Assembly (NCBI GenBank): GCA_963170055.1
Contig: CAUJGJ010000242.1
Location: forward strand, 6,340,859 to 6,404,858
From: Halisarca cf. caerulea
Lineage: Eukaryota > Porifera > Demospongiae > Chondrillida > Halisarcidae
Length of the DNA: 64,000 nt
Direction of reading: 5' to 3'
Position 1 is the first letter of the stretch. Each line of letters begins with the position of its first letter. Below are positions 37,191 through 49,676 of this stretch, in pieces. The notes beneath the pieces are model-generated. The model had not been told where the DNA came from. It made no database searches and worked only from the letters and a program-made list of their open reading frames with translations. The translations under genes were made by a program, and so were the position numbers.

Positions 37191-37195
37191 AGATA

Positions 37196-37325
37196 TTAGT
37201 CTCATGTAGCCCAGACCGTGTTCTCTCCTCTTTATCGGGGACTGACATCATTGGAAGGTGAAAATGCCCGGTGGTGTCAATCCCCGAAGATGGCTGAGCA
37301 GGAATGGGTAGGCTACACCAGACTA
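37196..37325. mobile_element. Short TAGTCT-ended MITE inside the tandem repeat
   Basis: TAGTCT...GTAGCC at the left is inverted as GGCTAC...AGACTA at the right, interrupting the 75-bp repeat. It is related by its ends to 1189-1256. Confidence 0.55.
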
Positions 37326-37451
37326 TGTAGATATGGGGACCCCACACTACAGGACCCCAGCATAGGAGTCTACTGCCGATTCCAAATTGCTCACTGAGGT
37401 ACTATTATGAGGTCCCCATCCATATTTAGACTCGGCAGTCGACTTCTGAGT

Positions 37452-38626
37452 GCACATGTGGGACATGTCCATTAGCACTTCAATGGCTCCTCAAAGTCGT
37501 TGAATTCAATGTTTACAAATTGCTTCATTTCTTCACAATATAATGTAAAATGGCCAATCAGTGGTTCTAAAGCAGTACAAACATATCTAAGGTACACATT
37601 GAGCTATTTTTCATCTGAGTTTCTTTCTCGATAGTTCAACTAATTGACGATTTACCAGGTAGTCGAGTTAGGCAGTTATTTGACGCGAGTAAATCAGAAC
37701 ATGGGCCTACATACACAGGATAAAGACTAGATTGTTTCCAAGGAAAATATCTAACTTTCTACTGATGGGGGTTTTGTTTTCTGAAATAGTTATAAAGATA
37801 TTCAGAAAATACTCACATGCAGCGTGATAAAATACTTGTCAATAACTTCTCTGAACACGAGTAGATCAAAACCCCCAATGGTGATAAGTTGAAGCAGTCA
37901 ATACGTATACTGATCACAATGAAACACTCAGAAGGTTCTTACGTGGCTTTGCTGATTTACTCAGCGACATGGCATTTTGCAAAAAAAATCTTTCGCAAGG
38001 GCCTATTTTCACATGATAGTCATGTGATGAGGGCTGTGACGTCATTGAACTCTTGGTACCGTTTGAAGTGATGACTATTTTGAAGGTTGGAGAGCATGGC
38101 AAGGACTGATGCGTTGCGAGCGAGAACAATTCAGAGGAAACAGGCCATTATTTAAAGAAGGCAGATGACCGAAGAAAGTCTAAAGTCGGCAAATGAGGAA
38201 AATTTTAAGCGATTGAGTCATTGGCGCTGAACGGCAATCTTGAAAAACACGGTGCGTACGGTAGTCGTTGTTTAATAGGGTAAATCTAAATATTAGAGTC
38301 TATTTTACTAACCTAAACATCTTAGAATATGATGCATCACTTTATGCAACATTCCTAATGCCTTGAACTCACCACTGACTGTAATATTACACCCAATTTT
38401 TTCCGCGAACGTCCTAGACACTGTTTCTCCTTGGATAAAGGTTTAAAAAGCAATTATTAATGCACAATGAATGCCATGCAGCGCTATTGATCTAGCTTGC
38501 TCCTGAACAAAAACGTCCTAGAATGTCACGCGTATGTCACATGATTTGAAGCCATCTTAGTAACGATTTCGCTAAAATTCCAGCTTGTTTGGACATTAGG
38601 AAGATTTTGGACATGTCCCACATGCG
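37452..38626. mobile_element. Possible long TIR element
   Basis: CATGTGGGACATGTCCA at 37452 is inverted as TGGACATGTCCCACATG at about 38610. The interior (about 1.2 kb) has no convincing ORF. No duplication was identified. Confidence 0.45.
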
Positions 38627-39996
38627 TGTGCTCGAGTTCTAACGAACATGCAACTGCCTATCATAATATAATTATTTACCTCTCAGCTGAGAATGAAACA
38701 AACTAGTCTAGTGACTATCGTTATACTTACTGATATCGTGGATACCGAAGTACCCTGATGATGTGATCTCTGTTCTAAGAACTCTGTTTTATCATTTAAA
38801 ATTAGCTTTAAAATGTGGCTGAAACTGCCAAAATGCAGCGAATTTTCTTCAAAATTGTAACATAGGCAAAAATTACAAAGCTGAAGGATAAAACACCTTC
38901 AAAAACCTGATACCATTCTTGCAGAGATAAACCACTATAACATATTCGCAAGTTATTCGGGACGAGGGGCGGCAGCCCCATGTTTTTTTACCCGAACTAC
39001 TTGTTTTGTGAAGTTGTTCAAGATCAAATCCGTACCACAAGATGTACTGGCATTCTAAATTTCCATGAGGTAAGACATGAGCCTTGTATGAAGAAATTAG
39101 GCAGTTGTAAAACTTATCGGAGTGAAGATACTGTTGGTTTCCAGAAAGTCCTCAAAACTAGGGCAGGAGCCCTATTTCTATCGTAGCTATCTATGGGTCC
39201 CATATCAACGCGAATATAGGCCGGGCCAGAGAATTGTGGATTCCAAGACTACCTGGACCTGTTCAACTTGTGCTATGTCAACATAGGCAGTTCAAACGCT
39301 ACAGACTCTCTATGATGTAAATGTACTACAAAAACGGCTTTTCTAAAAGCCACCAAATCACTATGAGATCAAGCCAACCCATACATAGACAGTGTTCTAG
39401 CCAGAATTTCTCGATAGTAGGGGGGGGGGGTATATAACATCAGTCTTTGATTGCAGTACCGTGAATTCTTGTCGCAATCCACCACAATTTTGTTTTATCC
39501 AAGTTAATGTAAAGCAAAATCATAGACTGGCAAAATTAACTAAATTCCATGCACAAAAGTCTGTGGTAGATTTTTAACTGCCCCTGTACTCATAATCCAC
39601 AAGTGTATCGATTCTACAATTATATTAAAACATAGGACCTACTCATACTCAACCTACTCATATAGCAAGAACCAGTGAAATTCACTATTTGTAAGCAGGG
39701 GGCACTGCAAAGTAACAGGGTGGGGAGAATGAAAGTAGGGTGGTACCCCCCTGCTACCCTGCTTCAGCTAAAACTCTCGGCTAATACACTAACTTATTAA
39801 AGATAATTCATTCTTACTTACTTAATGATAACTCCAGGATCAACAAGACGGTTCGATCTGGCCGAAATTACAACAAAGTACCGTGCTTCTGCGCAATATA
39901 GAATGATAGAATACATTATTAGAACACATGGTCAGTCCTCGGGTCAGTCCGCATACTGGTCCGCGGTCCAGCGGACGGTCCGCCAAATAGGAAGTA
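38627..39996. other. Spacer with a possible G-tract element
   Basis: No gene seen. About 39405-39785 has loosely inverted ends (TCTAGCCAGAATTTCTCG and a TTCAGCTAAAACTCTCGG end) with G- and C-tracts, perhaps another decayed element. Confidence 0.3.
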
Positions 39997-41681
39997 CCGT
40001 ATTTCTTCCAATTAGCGCGCCCCCCAAAAATAACATACTAGAGCAGGAGGTGCTTCTTTAGAGAGGAGAAAAATACAAATACTTCGACCGGGCGCCATCA
40101 TCAGAAGGGTGCTTAGTAATTAGAATGATTTTCGATCGATACAAAATGGCGGCCCGTTGAGTCCACACGTGGGAGGTAGATTATGTTTTGCACGGTTATT
40201 ATGGTCCACAAAGAAAGATGGGAGCCCTTGAAATGAAGAGATGCTCGATTGTGACAGGGATTTAACCAACACCCACCACTTGTATGCCGTTACTACAGTT
40301 CACCGTCAGGAGGATTCCAATTACTAAGCGCCCCCCAAAAATAACAACCAAAGGACATAAAAAATGGCGTCGGTTGCGCTCCCCGAGGTTCTGGCTGTTT
40401 GTATTAATTCGGCCATTAACTCGGGTCGAACGCTGTCCTGGAAGATCCAGGAAAATCCTAAGGGCACTTCTGTCCAATTGTTCTGGAGAGCTTCCAATCG
40501 AGATGGAGACCACAACCAGGAATCCCAGGTTGTCTTGGCGCCACCACAGACCCGAACAAGAACCAAGAAGAAATCGCCATCACAGCAACGTAGGAGCCAA
40601 AAACGTCTTGATGATTTCATTAAGACTAAGTCTCTGGAACCACTGAACACTGAGGAAAACCGGGTTTGTGCAAAACCAAGTGTCAACATAGTCGAATCCG
40701 GCCATGTCGATTCGCCGATTAGGACTTCTTCTGTACAGGACCCGCTGCCGCAGGTTGCTGCTGGATTGCCGCTGCAGGAGAAATCTCTATTGTTAGGTGA
40801 CCGTACCATCTCGAATCTTGGTGACCCTGCCCCAACTCCATCTCATCGACTTAATTCTAGCAAGCTAGCCAGAACTACGAAACCTACTCCACCAAGCTCC
40901 AAGTCTCTAGACTTGTCTGCATGCTACTCCAAGCAGTTTGAAGAAGGGGATAAGGGTGTGCCAGGTATTCGCTTCACATCTCCCACTGGTACCAGCTGTT
41001 GGTTGCCTGTCAGGAAAGGTCCAATTCCATCTACCGTTTCCATACCCTACAACATCGCCGCCAGCTCACTGGAAGACCTGATGAGCAGAGCGAAGGATGT
41101 TTCATACTGTGAGATCGAGCACCATCCTGGATTAAAGGTCCGAACCGGAAGCACGTCAAGGAACATCAGCTGGATACCTATTGTCACCTCTCAATCACCT
41201 ATATCATACAGAACCAGATCTCGCACCAAACATACATAGCCTGGCTACCAGCAGAACTTGCTGGTTGTCCAACAACACAGCCCTCTTCTTTGATTTTTCA
41301 TGTAACTTAATGTTTTTAAAGGCTCCATCACATGTTGATGGCAGTCCTTCAGCCAGTCCTCTCAACTTTATTTCACTGGCACCCCATTATGTACTACTTT
41401 TATATGGCTGTAAAGCAAAGTAATAATAAAATAATAATAATAATAATAATAATAAATTCCTTGTCTGGGAGGCTCTTCTTTAGAACGAAAAACAAGCGAT
41501 TCGAGTTTAAAAAACTCGTGGGCCGCCCACGGCCCTGGAAACTCGAATCGCTTGGAAATCGTCTTCGAAGAACTCTTCTGGTCGAAAAGACTCTTCGCTG
41601 ATAAAATCAGAAGCGAGCGAATGAATTTTACCGAAATATAGCCGAAAGATTACGTACCGACTTCGCGTCCGCCATGTTGTT

Positions 41682-41743
<62 letters not shown>

Positions 41744-41875
41744 TCGTTCCGGACGTTCCGGACACTTCCGGTGAAAGTAAAAACAATATAGGGCCGCCTT
41801 CCGGCGGCCCAAATATTATCTTTGAGTCAAAGGGGCGCCATCATTAGAGAGGCGCGCTAATTGGAAGAAATACGG
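39997..41875 (+). mobile_element. TA-flanked TIR element with internal ORF
   Basis: CCGTATTTCTTCCAATTAGC at 39997 is exactly inverted at 41875, with TA at 39995-39996 and 41876-41877. Both the CCAATTA...GCGCC-CCCCAAAAATAAC block and GGCGCCATCAT blocks recur inside. The element is 1,879 bp and contains a 291-codon ORF followed by an (AAT)n tail, a hairpin at about 41495-41552, and a (TA)n array at about 41685-41739. Confidence 0.8.
40364..41239 (+). CDS. Hypothetical 291-residue basic, Ser/Pro-rich protein
   Basis: The ATG at 40364 follows an A-rich stretch. The N-terminal part has S-G-R-T-L-S-W-K-I-Q-E-N-P-K-G-T-S-V-Q-L-F-W, reminiscent of short ORF1-type proteins of non-LTR retroelements. 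The middle (about 55-180) is basic and rich in S, T, P and Q. The C-terminal part has R-F-T-S-P-T-G-T-S-C-W and ends in an R-T-R-S-R-T tail. About 180 bases after the TAG lies an (AAT)n tract (about 41421-41455), like the 3' tail of some non-LTR elements. It may be a retrotransposed ORF1-bearing copy inserted in the TIR element. I do not recognise a specific domain. Confidence 0.45.
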   Translation: MASVALPEVLAVCINSAINSGRTLSWKIQENPKGTSVQLFWRASNRDGDHNQESQVVLAPPQTRTRTKKKSPSQQRRSQKRLDDFIKTKSLEPLNTEENRVCAKPSVNIVESGHVDSPIRTSSVQDPLPQVAAGLPLQEKSLLLGDRTISNLGDPAPTPSHRLNSSKLARTTKPTPPSSKSLDLSACYSKQFEEGDKGVPGIRFTSPTGTSCWLPVRKGPIPSTVSIPYNIAASSLEDLMSRAKDVSYCEIEHHPGLKVRTGSTSRNISWIPIVTSQSPISYRTRSRTKHT

Positions 41876-42070
41876 TACTGTACCCCAAATTCAAGGGTCT
41901 CCATTTTCACATAACATTGGTATCATCCGCCCATTTTTGCGCACTACGCATGCATGATAGAATACAGACAGTCTCAGTATGAACTTATTATTGAAAGTAT
42001 CGAATAATAATATATTAATAATAATACAGCGTAATACTTGGTGTATAAACAATACTGTTTCCAAAGCGTT

Positions 42071-42247
42071 ATGGCTGAGAAGGTTTGTACGCAAAGCCGC
42101 TCCTTAGAAACGGCTAGACTAAGAGGTGTTTCAGCCACTAAAGATCCGAAAGCCTCCTGTGATCGACAGATGCAAAAAGATGAGGTCGATGAAGTACCAA
42201 ATACGACTATCAGCAGTGGAACGCGTCCTAAAGAGCTTCTTGGAAAG
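42071..42247 (+). CDS. Probable first coding exon of an unknown gene
   Basis: The ATG at 42071 opens a 59-codon frame that ends exactly at a consensus donor, AAAG then GTAAGC, in phase 0. The peptide is hydrophilic (K, D, E, S, T) and unlike the transposon proteins nearby. No second exon was found downstream, where the next 20 kb is nearly all transposon sequence. If the gene is real, its first intron is very large or it was cut off by insertions. Confidence 0.4.
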
Positions 42248-42893
42248 GTAAGCTATAGCTATAAATTCTAGGCCACTGTATGATATGATCCTTATAGCTA
42301 CTCGACATATAGACCTTCCTCTACCTGTGACTAAATTCTACGTAATTTAAATTATGGCATTGTATACCCGCGATATATTAAGCTTTCCTTTTAGCTAGAG
42401 GACGCTAGCTGTTACAGTCATTGACAAAAAGCTTATTATGAAACATGGTGGGATTGGTTTTGGTCTTTTGGGATAATTCAAAATATTAATTTTAAGCAGT
42501 TAATTTAAAATTAAAAGTGTTAACTTCGATGACTCAGAGCTACAATAATATTAGAACTAGTTGTATATAATGTGAACAAAGTCCAGTACCTTGCACATAA
42601 TTGCGTTAACTGCTGAATTGTGTTACATGATATAAATCAGTGATCGATGTGCTGTGCTGCAGTAAGTATCATTGTCACCCTTTCATATGAGTACAATTAG
42701 GGCAAATCAGACACACAGAGTGGTCAGATCGCTCATTGTCACAGTACCTGGTTACCCTCATTGACCACCTTGCTATATGACCGTTCACGTGAAAGCGTAC
42801 TATATTCTTGTGTTGTACAATTTTTTCAGGAAGTGCAAAACTTGAAAACGCAAATGCGCAGAAGTACTAGCGAATTATAGTCGTAGGAACTGC
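42248..42893. other. Spacer or intron, nothing recognised
   Basis: AT-rich sequence with no ORF or repeat signature. Confidence 0.4.
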
Positions 42894-43649
42894 GCAGGTA
42901 TGTTATGTTCAAATTCTGGACATAAAACAAAATGGCGGAAGTCTTCGAGGTACTATAATTTTTCGCTTCGTTCTTCTTCCAAATGTAAGTAGACTTTCTG
43001 AAAATAGTCAAGACGGCATCTGCCATACATGTACTTGGCTTCAAAAGCGACAAAAGCTAGTTTCAACCTCTGCAAGTTGTGTGTGGTCAGTTTTCTTTAC
43101 ACCATATGGAAAAATTTCAAAAGGCAAAAAGGCGGTGGTTAGGATCTTGGCTTTAGGACACGAAAGTAGGTTCAAAAGAAAGCACAGATTGAAAACTTAC
43201 TAAATCGAATCTTGGGCGGTGATCCTCCACTCCTCGGCTGTTATGTCCAGGGGTTTCTGCCCGAAAACAAGGTTCCCGTTTATAAAACGTTGGACATAAA
43301 CTGAGAGGAGCAACGCACGATGCCCCAAGATTCGATTCTGAGGGTTCAGTCCCTTACTAATAACATATCGCAGTTTCAAAGCCAAAAGCCGAGATTTCTA
43401 CCACCGCCTTTTTCGATGAAATTTTCTTGTCGAACAAAGCTGCTTTTCCAGCCTGAATCACGTGTCGTCACATGTTCCTTAAACTTCTATCTCGTATACT
43501 CGTGTACACGTTTTGCTTGCGCATGACATCATCACTAAAACAAACTACAGGCGCGTGACAAACCCACCCCTTACCCACTATAATGAAATTCATTGCGTGA
43601 AGCCAGATAACATCGCGCTTTTGGCTGGATTGGGACATAACACACCTGC
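42894..43649. mobile_element. GCAGGTATG-family element 2
   Basis: The left end is GCAGGTATGTTATG and the right end GGACATAACACACCTGC. AAAATGGCGGAAG lies near the left end. The central palindrome is CGGCTGTTATGTCCAGG against TGGACATAAACTGAG (about 43238-43308). The element is 756 bp and non-coding. Its right end directly abuts the G-run that opens element 43650-45290. Confidence 0.8.
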
Positions 43650-45290
43650 GTGGGGGGGGGGGGGCAGGGGGGCAATTGCACCCCTTGGCTCTCAAGTGGG
43701 GGGGCATTGCCCCCCAAAGAGATCTACATCTTCATTTTCAAAATAATCAAAAAATCTGCTATGTATGCAACCTAAAAATCACATTTAAAGGTTCAAATAT
43801 ATCATCTACCAGAAAGTTAGTAAGCTTTATTGTGAAAATATACAAAGAGGAAGTTCTAAACAATAAAATTATGATTTTAACGCTACCTATTGTAAGCCGC
43901 CATTTGCATTGTGCAATCACGAGTTGGATGCTTTTTGCCGTTGCTTGCCACTAGGAAGCAATTGGTAGATTTGTTAGTCTGCTGGTGTTTGCCTGGTTAA
44001 TTCTTCAAAACAAGTAGATTACAACAATTACTATACAGAACAAGTGATTCATAGGCTACATCTTGTATCTTTGAAGAAGTTCACCCATTCATCCACCTTT
44101 CCACTTTTAATCTTTCAATATTTTTAGTTACTGGTAGTGTTTGTCTAAAACTTTCCTCTATGTCTGTGCATGCATGTTCTTAGTGTCTTACCCAGTACTT
44201 TCCTTTATGTACATGTGTGCTTGCTTTTAACTTTTTAACGTTTGCGTTTGAGCGATTTTTTTGTCCCCAAACGTTTTTAGGGCCATAAAGTGGCTCTTGA
44301 AGACAGAGCAGATTAAACGCATTTCGAAGCATGAAACTTATTGGAAAGCTTCGAAAAGTCCTTTAAATGCGTGGAAAGATATATCAGAAGACTTTCTGAT
44401 CAAAAAGATGACAAGATTCGCTATTTTATAGACTCCATAAATACTTCAAAATATCCGTAAAAGTAGTAAGAGCAAATGTCGATGAAATACTTTCAGCTTG
44501 GGGGTTAGTGCACTTAATGTTCCATTGCTGACTGAAATAAGAACAAGGAGTTGCATTCTAAGGCTTATAGTACAGTTCTGATTGACAAAGACGATTATCG
44601 TTAGGTAAGAATTTTTAAGTATAAAAGTTTGCGACGAAACTGAATTAAATCTTACTTTTAGCATTTGTAACACCTTCAGAAGCTGTTGTAGGCTACTTTC
44701 CTTCTTCGCTTTCTGTAATTTTGTTCAGAAGACTTGTCTACGTTAATTTCCGTGCACTAAATTGCACAAGAAGTTGACGAGTTGACAAGAGCAGCCATTT
44801 TGTTGAGCTAACACCGTATACTTCTTGTATATGTCAGTAATTTCCAGTAAAACTATTATTTTATAAGGCTGTATCTTAGAAAGTACAGAACATATGATGT
44901 TCAAACTTCATAAAAGAACTCTATTGAGTAGTACCTTGCTATAGGTAACATATTAGTATAAATTCGAAATCGCGTCAAAATGCGAACCATACCACAAAAG
45001 CCACTTTATGGCCTAAAAAAACGTTAAAGGGTTAATTAGTGTTTTGGTTCTGCCCAACTGTTGGACCATGCGCTCATGGATAGCACAAAGCTGTAAATAG
45101 GTCAGAAAAATGAGTTTCTTTCTTAAATCCATAGTGTTACAAAGATTTCGCTTGGTTACATGCATGCTAGTTACGCAACAATTATTTTGTTTCTACACCA
45201 TGATGGTACAAATCATAGTAAAGTAAATATTTAGGTTGCAAGATGTTCATTGCTCGCCCCCCACTTCAAAACATCTTCCTACGCCTATGT
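43650..45290 (+). mobile_element. Non-coding element with G/C-tract ends, copy B
   Basis: The interior (about 43770-44010) aligns with the inverse of about 26810-27050, and the right end TTCCTACGCCTATGT matches the copy A terminus. The outermost left bases are missing where the GCAGGTATG element abuts. It carries a TTAA-flanked MITE (44231-45031). Confidence 0.7.
44231..45031. mobile_element. PiggyBac-like MITE (TTAA duplication)
   Basis: TTAA lies at 44227-44230 and 45032-45035. The ends CTTTTTAACGTTT and AACGTTAAAGG are inverted, followed inside by GGCCATAAAGTGGCT-type motifs. The element is 801 bp with no transposase. Confidence 0.8.
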
Positions 45291-46626
45291 GAATCATTGT
45301 GAACGACTCGGAAGTAACTGTAGTGAGCACTGACGAGTATTTGATGCTTGGAGGCGAGGTGTTGCTCTTTCACCTGGTACTTAAAATTGTTTTCTTATTC
45401 GTACGACCTTTTTTGATCAAATTATGGTGCAAAATGTCTCACTTATCTCTTATGGAAACTTTAGATGCATTAGAAAAGGAGTTTGAAGAAGCTGAAAATA
45501 GCTATTCACTTGATGGTAGAGTACAACAAAAGCTAGACGACAAGGAGTGGTCTGCTCAAAATCTCCAAGTCATCACCGAGAGCCCAGCAGTGGGAGAATC
45601 TGTGTTCCCGCCTGAAATATACCAAACTGTCCGAATGAAGACGCCGTGTTCCATGACCATTCTATTATATCCCAGGTGCCAGCAATGGCTTCAAGTTTTG
45701 TTAACGAGGAGAGTACCTCTCTCAACCCAGCACAGCCACTGGAATCACCGATGCTAAAAACCGAGCTCAGAGGTGTTCTCTTCCAAGAACTAATCAGTAG
45801 TTTGTTTCGATCTTCATGACAAGGATAGAAAGAAGAAGAAACCATCGAGTCTTTCATGGATAAGACTTGTGGGTGCAAAGGTGGAGCAGTCAAAAGTCCA
45901 TGCAGCAAGCTGTACAACAAGGATGTAGTATAATGAATTGTAGATCTGATTGCCTTGCCCTAACAATGCAAGTGGGACATGTTGGAAGTCCCAGTATTGT
46001 GTTAACCCTTCATCGTTCACGAGCCACTACACGGGGCATTGATAACCGCCCTTGGCTCACTTGGATTGTGGGTGTGGCTTATTTTAAACGTCACAAATTA
46101 GCGGCTGTTCTGACATGTCATTGAGCATATTTCAGATGACTTTTGATAAATCGCGCACCAAAAGAATGGGAGGAGATTACAATTTTGGTGACGATGCAGT
46201 TACGTATTCCTGAAACATCATGAAATTGGCTGTTTTTCTGAGCTTGAAGAAACACCAGCTTTGCCGAGGTCAAAAATTCTTCTGAACCTTGTGCTTTCTG
46301 TTTTCATTGGTCCAGCATATATGTCAAAATCTATGAAAATTGCTTGGGGAAAGTGTTACGATCAGGTATTTCTTCACTGCATGCACATTTATCAACAATT
46401 TGTGCTTCTAGAAGGGCTGAAAAACAGGTTTTATGCCTATAACTTTCGTTATGTTGGTTATAACTTGCTCCCTAAGCGATTTTCGTATGATTCACTACTT
46501 TGTCCTTCTTTTGATGTTATTTTCATGAAAATCCTTGATGATTTTACCCCGCGGCAAAGGCAAAGTTCATAAAAAACAGCGTTTTTTCAGCATTTTTTTT
46601 CTTCCTTTGAGAAAGAGTTACTGTTT
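45291..46626 (+). other. Decayed unrecognised coding-like region
   Basis: An ATG at 45434 opens a plausible acidic, helical peptide (M-S-H-L-S-L-M-E-T-L-D-A-L-E-K-E-F-E-E-A). Near 45862-45940 there is a Cys-rich stretch split over two frames (C-G-C-K-G-G and C-x4-C-R-S-D-C). A further 103-codon frame runs 46261-46572. The pieces are in different frames, so this looks like a broken transposon gene. No family is assigned. Confidence 0.3.
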
Positions 46627-47499
46627 GCAGGTAAGTTATGGCAGATTCGTGGTCGCAAAGGACGTTTTGTGGCTTTGACAGGAATGCGATTAAATCGTCA
46701 CGCCTAATACTAATTATCACGTTTTTGCCGTGTGACCACCCTCCTAGTTTTCGAGTTTTAAATTGTTACACCATCAATAGAAAGGGTTCTGGCCAACCAA
46801 GTTAGCAAATCGATCATAGTAAACTGTAAACGGGCGCACATCTGAAAGTGATCGAGCTTCCGAAGCTCTAGCTTGCCTCCCTGTACGTAGGTGTATAAAT
46901 CAGCCTCTCTATACTTGAGAACACGTGGTGTCATGTGACCAAGGGCTTGAGAAGAGCTCTTTTTCATAAGAAATTTATGGCAAAAAACGTGGAGATCTAA
47001 ACCTCTACCTGTGTGCTTGAAACATTGACAGATTATCCTTTAAGGACTAAACTTGGAATTCTGATTAGGGGAAGATATTCGACCTTTCCGTTCAGTTTAT
47101 GTCACGCCGTTTGTTGCCACAGCCGTCCTGTTGGACCAGAAAACCTTCGCCATAACAGCCGAGGAGTGGAGCAACATCTTCCCCTAATCAGGAAAATAAG
47201 ATTAGGATATGCCGTGTCTTCTGAACCGACGTTTGTGTTTAAACTCGGAGGTCTTCATCTCCGCGTTTTTTGCGTATTTGTTCATTTTGATATGGTTCAA
47301 ACAAAACAGTCATGCAACAGGTACAGCATGTTTTCGTCTCTTTAAGTTACACAGGATCAAAATACGAATATTCAACTCGTCATTTAGATGGTTTCTAGGA
47401 GTTTTAAACCTTTAGCAAGAATAAACAAGGCGTTATATTCGAGACATTCGGAAACAGCAGCCATTTTGTTTTATGGCAAAAGTGCCATAATATACCTGC
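46627..47499 (+). mobile_element. GCAGGTATG-family element 3a
   Basis: Ends GCAGGTAAGTTATGGC and GCCATAATATACCTGC. The central palindromic region is about 47095-47185. Inverted copy 3b starts 588 bases away. Short ORFs inside are shared by both copies and by no known protein. Confidence 0.8.
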
Positions 47500-48087
47500 G
47501 TTATATTAATTTTATAACTTCGTAGCAGCTAACATATGTGTATCTTTAATGTGATATGTACATTTAACTCCCATCTATTCATATTTAGAAAAAAAAATGT
47601 CGAGTAAATGTGCAATTTTTCAGCTATGGCCATTTTATCGTTTTTCTCATAGGCGGTTATAAATAACCTGTGTATAGTGGCTCACCCTACAGTCATTCAC
47701 ATTTATGTATCTTTTTCCATTTTTTATAATGACGTCGTCATGTGATACGAGCGTGACATTTCATAACGTATAATTTTAGTGTAGAAGCAGGGACAATTCG
47801 CTGCACGATATTTGTCCTACTTTTCATACATATGAAAGCCTTTATTTAACAAAAGTTAATGTCACGTACATATAGTTGCGTAGGGGAGCTTGGAAAATCA
47901 AGTGTTCACGATTGATAGTACTTATCACAAACAGCAGTATACTTACTTAGTTCACAGTGAAATTACCCTGCTAGTTAATGGTAGGCTTAAAGCGTCTTTT
48001 GAAGGCTCAAACATAGATCGTTCATCCTTTTATATGGTACTCAAGTTAGTATAACCGACTTTGTTCACTTGAGTGAACTGGTCCTGC
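47500..48087. other. Spacer between inverted copies 3a and 3b
   Basis: 588 bases of AT-rich sequence with no ORF. It is the loop of a large inverted repeat. Confidence 0.5.
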
Positions 48088-48962
48088 GCAAGTATGTTTG
48101 GCACTTTTTGCCTTAAAACAAAATGGCTGCTGTTTCCGAATGTCTCAAATACAACGCCTTGTTTATTCTTGCTAAAGGATTAAAACTCCTAGAAACCATC
48201 TTGATAGCGAGTTGAATATTCGTATTTTGATCCTGTGTAACTTAAAGAGACGAAAACATGCTGTACCTGTTGCATGACTGCTTTGTTTGAACCATATCAA
48301 AATGAACAAATACGCAAAGAACGCGGAGATGAAGACCTCCGAGTTTAAACACAAACGTTGGTTCAGAAGACATGGCATATCCTAATCTTACTTTCCTGAT
48401 TAGGGGAAGATGTTGCTCCACTCCTCGGCTGTTATGGCGAAGATTTTCTGGTCCAACAGGACGGCTGTGGCAACAACCGGCGTGACATAAACTGAACGGA
48501 AAGTCCAAATATCTTCCCCTAATCAGAATTCCAAATTTAGTCCTTAAAGGATAATCTGTCAATGTTTCAAGCACACAGGTAGAGGTTTAGTTCTCCGCGT
48601 TTTTTGCCATAAATTTCTAATGGAAAAGAGCTCTTCTCAAGCCCTTGGTCACATGACACCACGTGTTCTCAGGTATAGAGAGGCTAATTTATACACCTTC
48701 GTACGGGGAGGCAAGCTAGAGCTTCGGAAGCTCGATCACTTTCAGATGTGCTCCCATTTACAGTTTACTACGATCGATTTGCTAACTTGGTTGGCCAGAA
48801 CCATTTCTATTGATGGTGCAGCAATTTAAATCTCGAAAACTAGGAAGGTGGTCACACGGCAAAAACGTGATAATTAGTACTAGGCGTGACGATTTAATCG
48901 CATTCCTGTCAAAACCACAAAACGTCCTTTGCAACCACGAATCTGCCACAACTTATACCTAC
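48088..48962 (-). mobile_element. GCAGGTATG-family element 3b
   Basis: Inverted copy of element 3a, highly similar along its length, including the internal frames. Confidence 0.8.
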
Positions 48963-49315
48963 GTGGTCCAGGGCTAGGGCCACTGTAGTAAAGTTTTAGA
49001 GTATCTATGGGACCACAATCAATTAAGTCACATTGCACTCCAATTAATGCTGGCAGTACTAGTTGACATGGTAACTTGACATCCTGTATTTAGAGAGAAA
49101 TTATATTCACTTTAATAATTATACAGTGACTGTCATGCATTTGCACGAGTATGACGGTTTTGCACCAAGTATCTCTGCTGCTCATTCTTGGTCTGATGAG
49201 AGCTTGAACACTTTTTATGATGTGTTCTGCTCATGGGTAATAAAAAGTGAACTATCTAGATGTGAATCAAAAAATAAATGCATGGTCATGAAACAATTAG
49301 TAAACAAAAGTAGCC
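48963..49315. other. Spacer, nothing recognised
   Basis: No gene, RNA or terminal repeat seen. One 76-codon frame (49126-49356) lacks any motif. Confidence 0.4.
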
Positions 49316-49676
49316 TTAACCTTTTAACGACTGTTAGCCACTTTAGTGGCTTATAGCAACAAGTATACTTAAGAACGAATTAAGTATATACTGGCTCAAT
49401 TGCCCATCAAACGAAAGTTTAAACATATGCAGGTACCGTATAGCCGGAAAGGTTGGCGGGAAGAAAATTTGGCGAATCGTGCCCAAATTAAACATTGGCG
49501 GTTTTTATTTTGGCGATTGCCTTCTCAGGACACTATAATTATATTCATAATCTGTGAATAATCACAGGGAGAAGATGGCTGCAGCTGTACGGCGGCGTGC
49601 GCTGTTGCCTTTTAGATCATTGCTTAGATTGAGCAGAACGTGTGAAATAACGTCGGATATAACGTAAGGAATAGCA

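Noticed and set aside
47013..48574. Paired 110-codon frames in elements 3a and 3b
   Set aside because: The shared frames follow from near-identical copies of a non-coding element. They overlap equally long frames in other phases, and no domain is seen.
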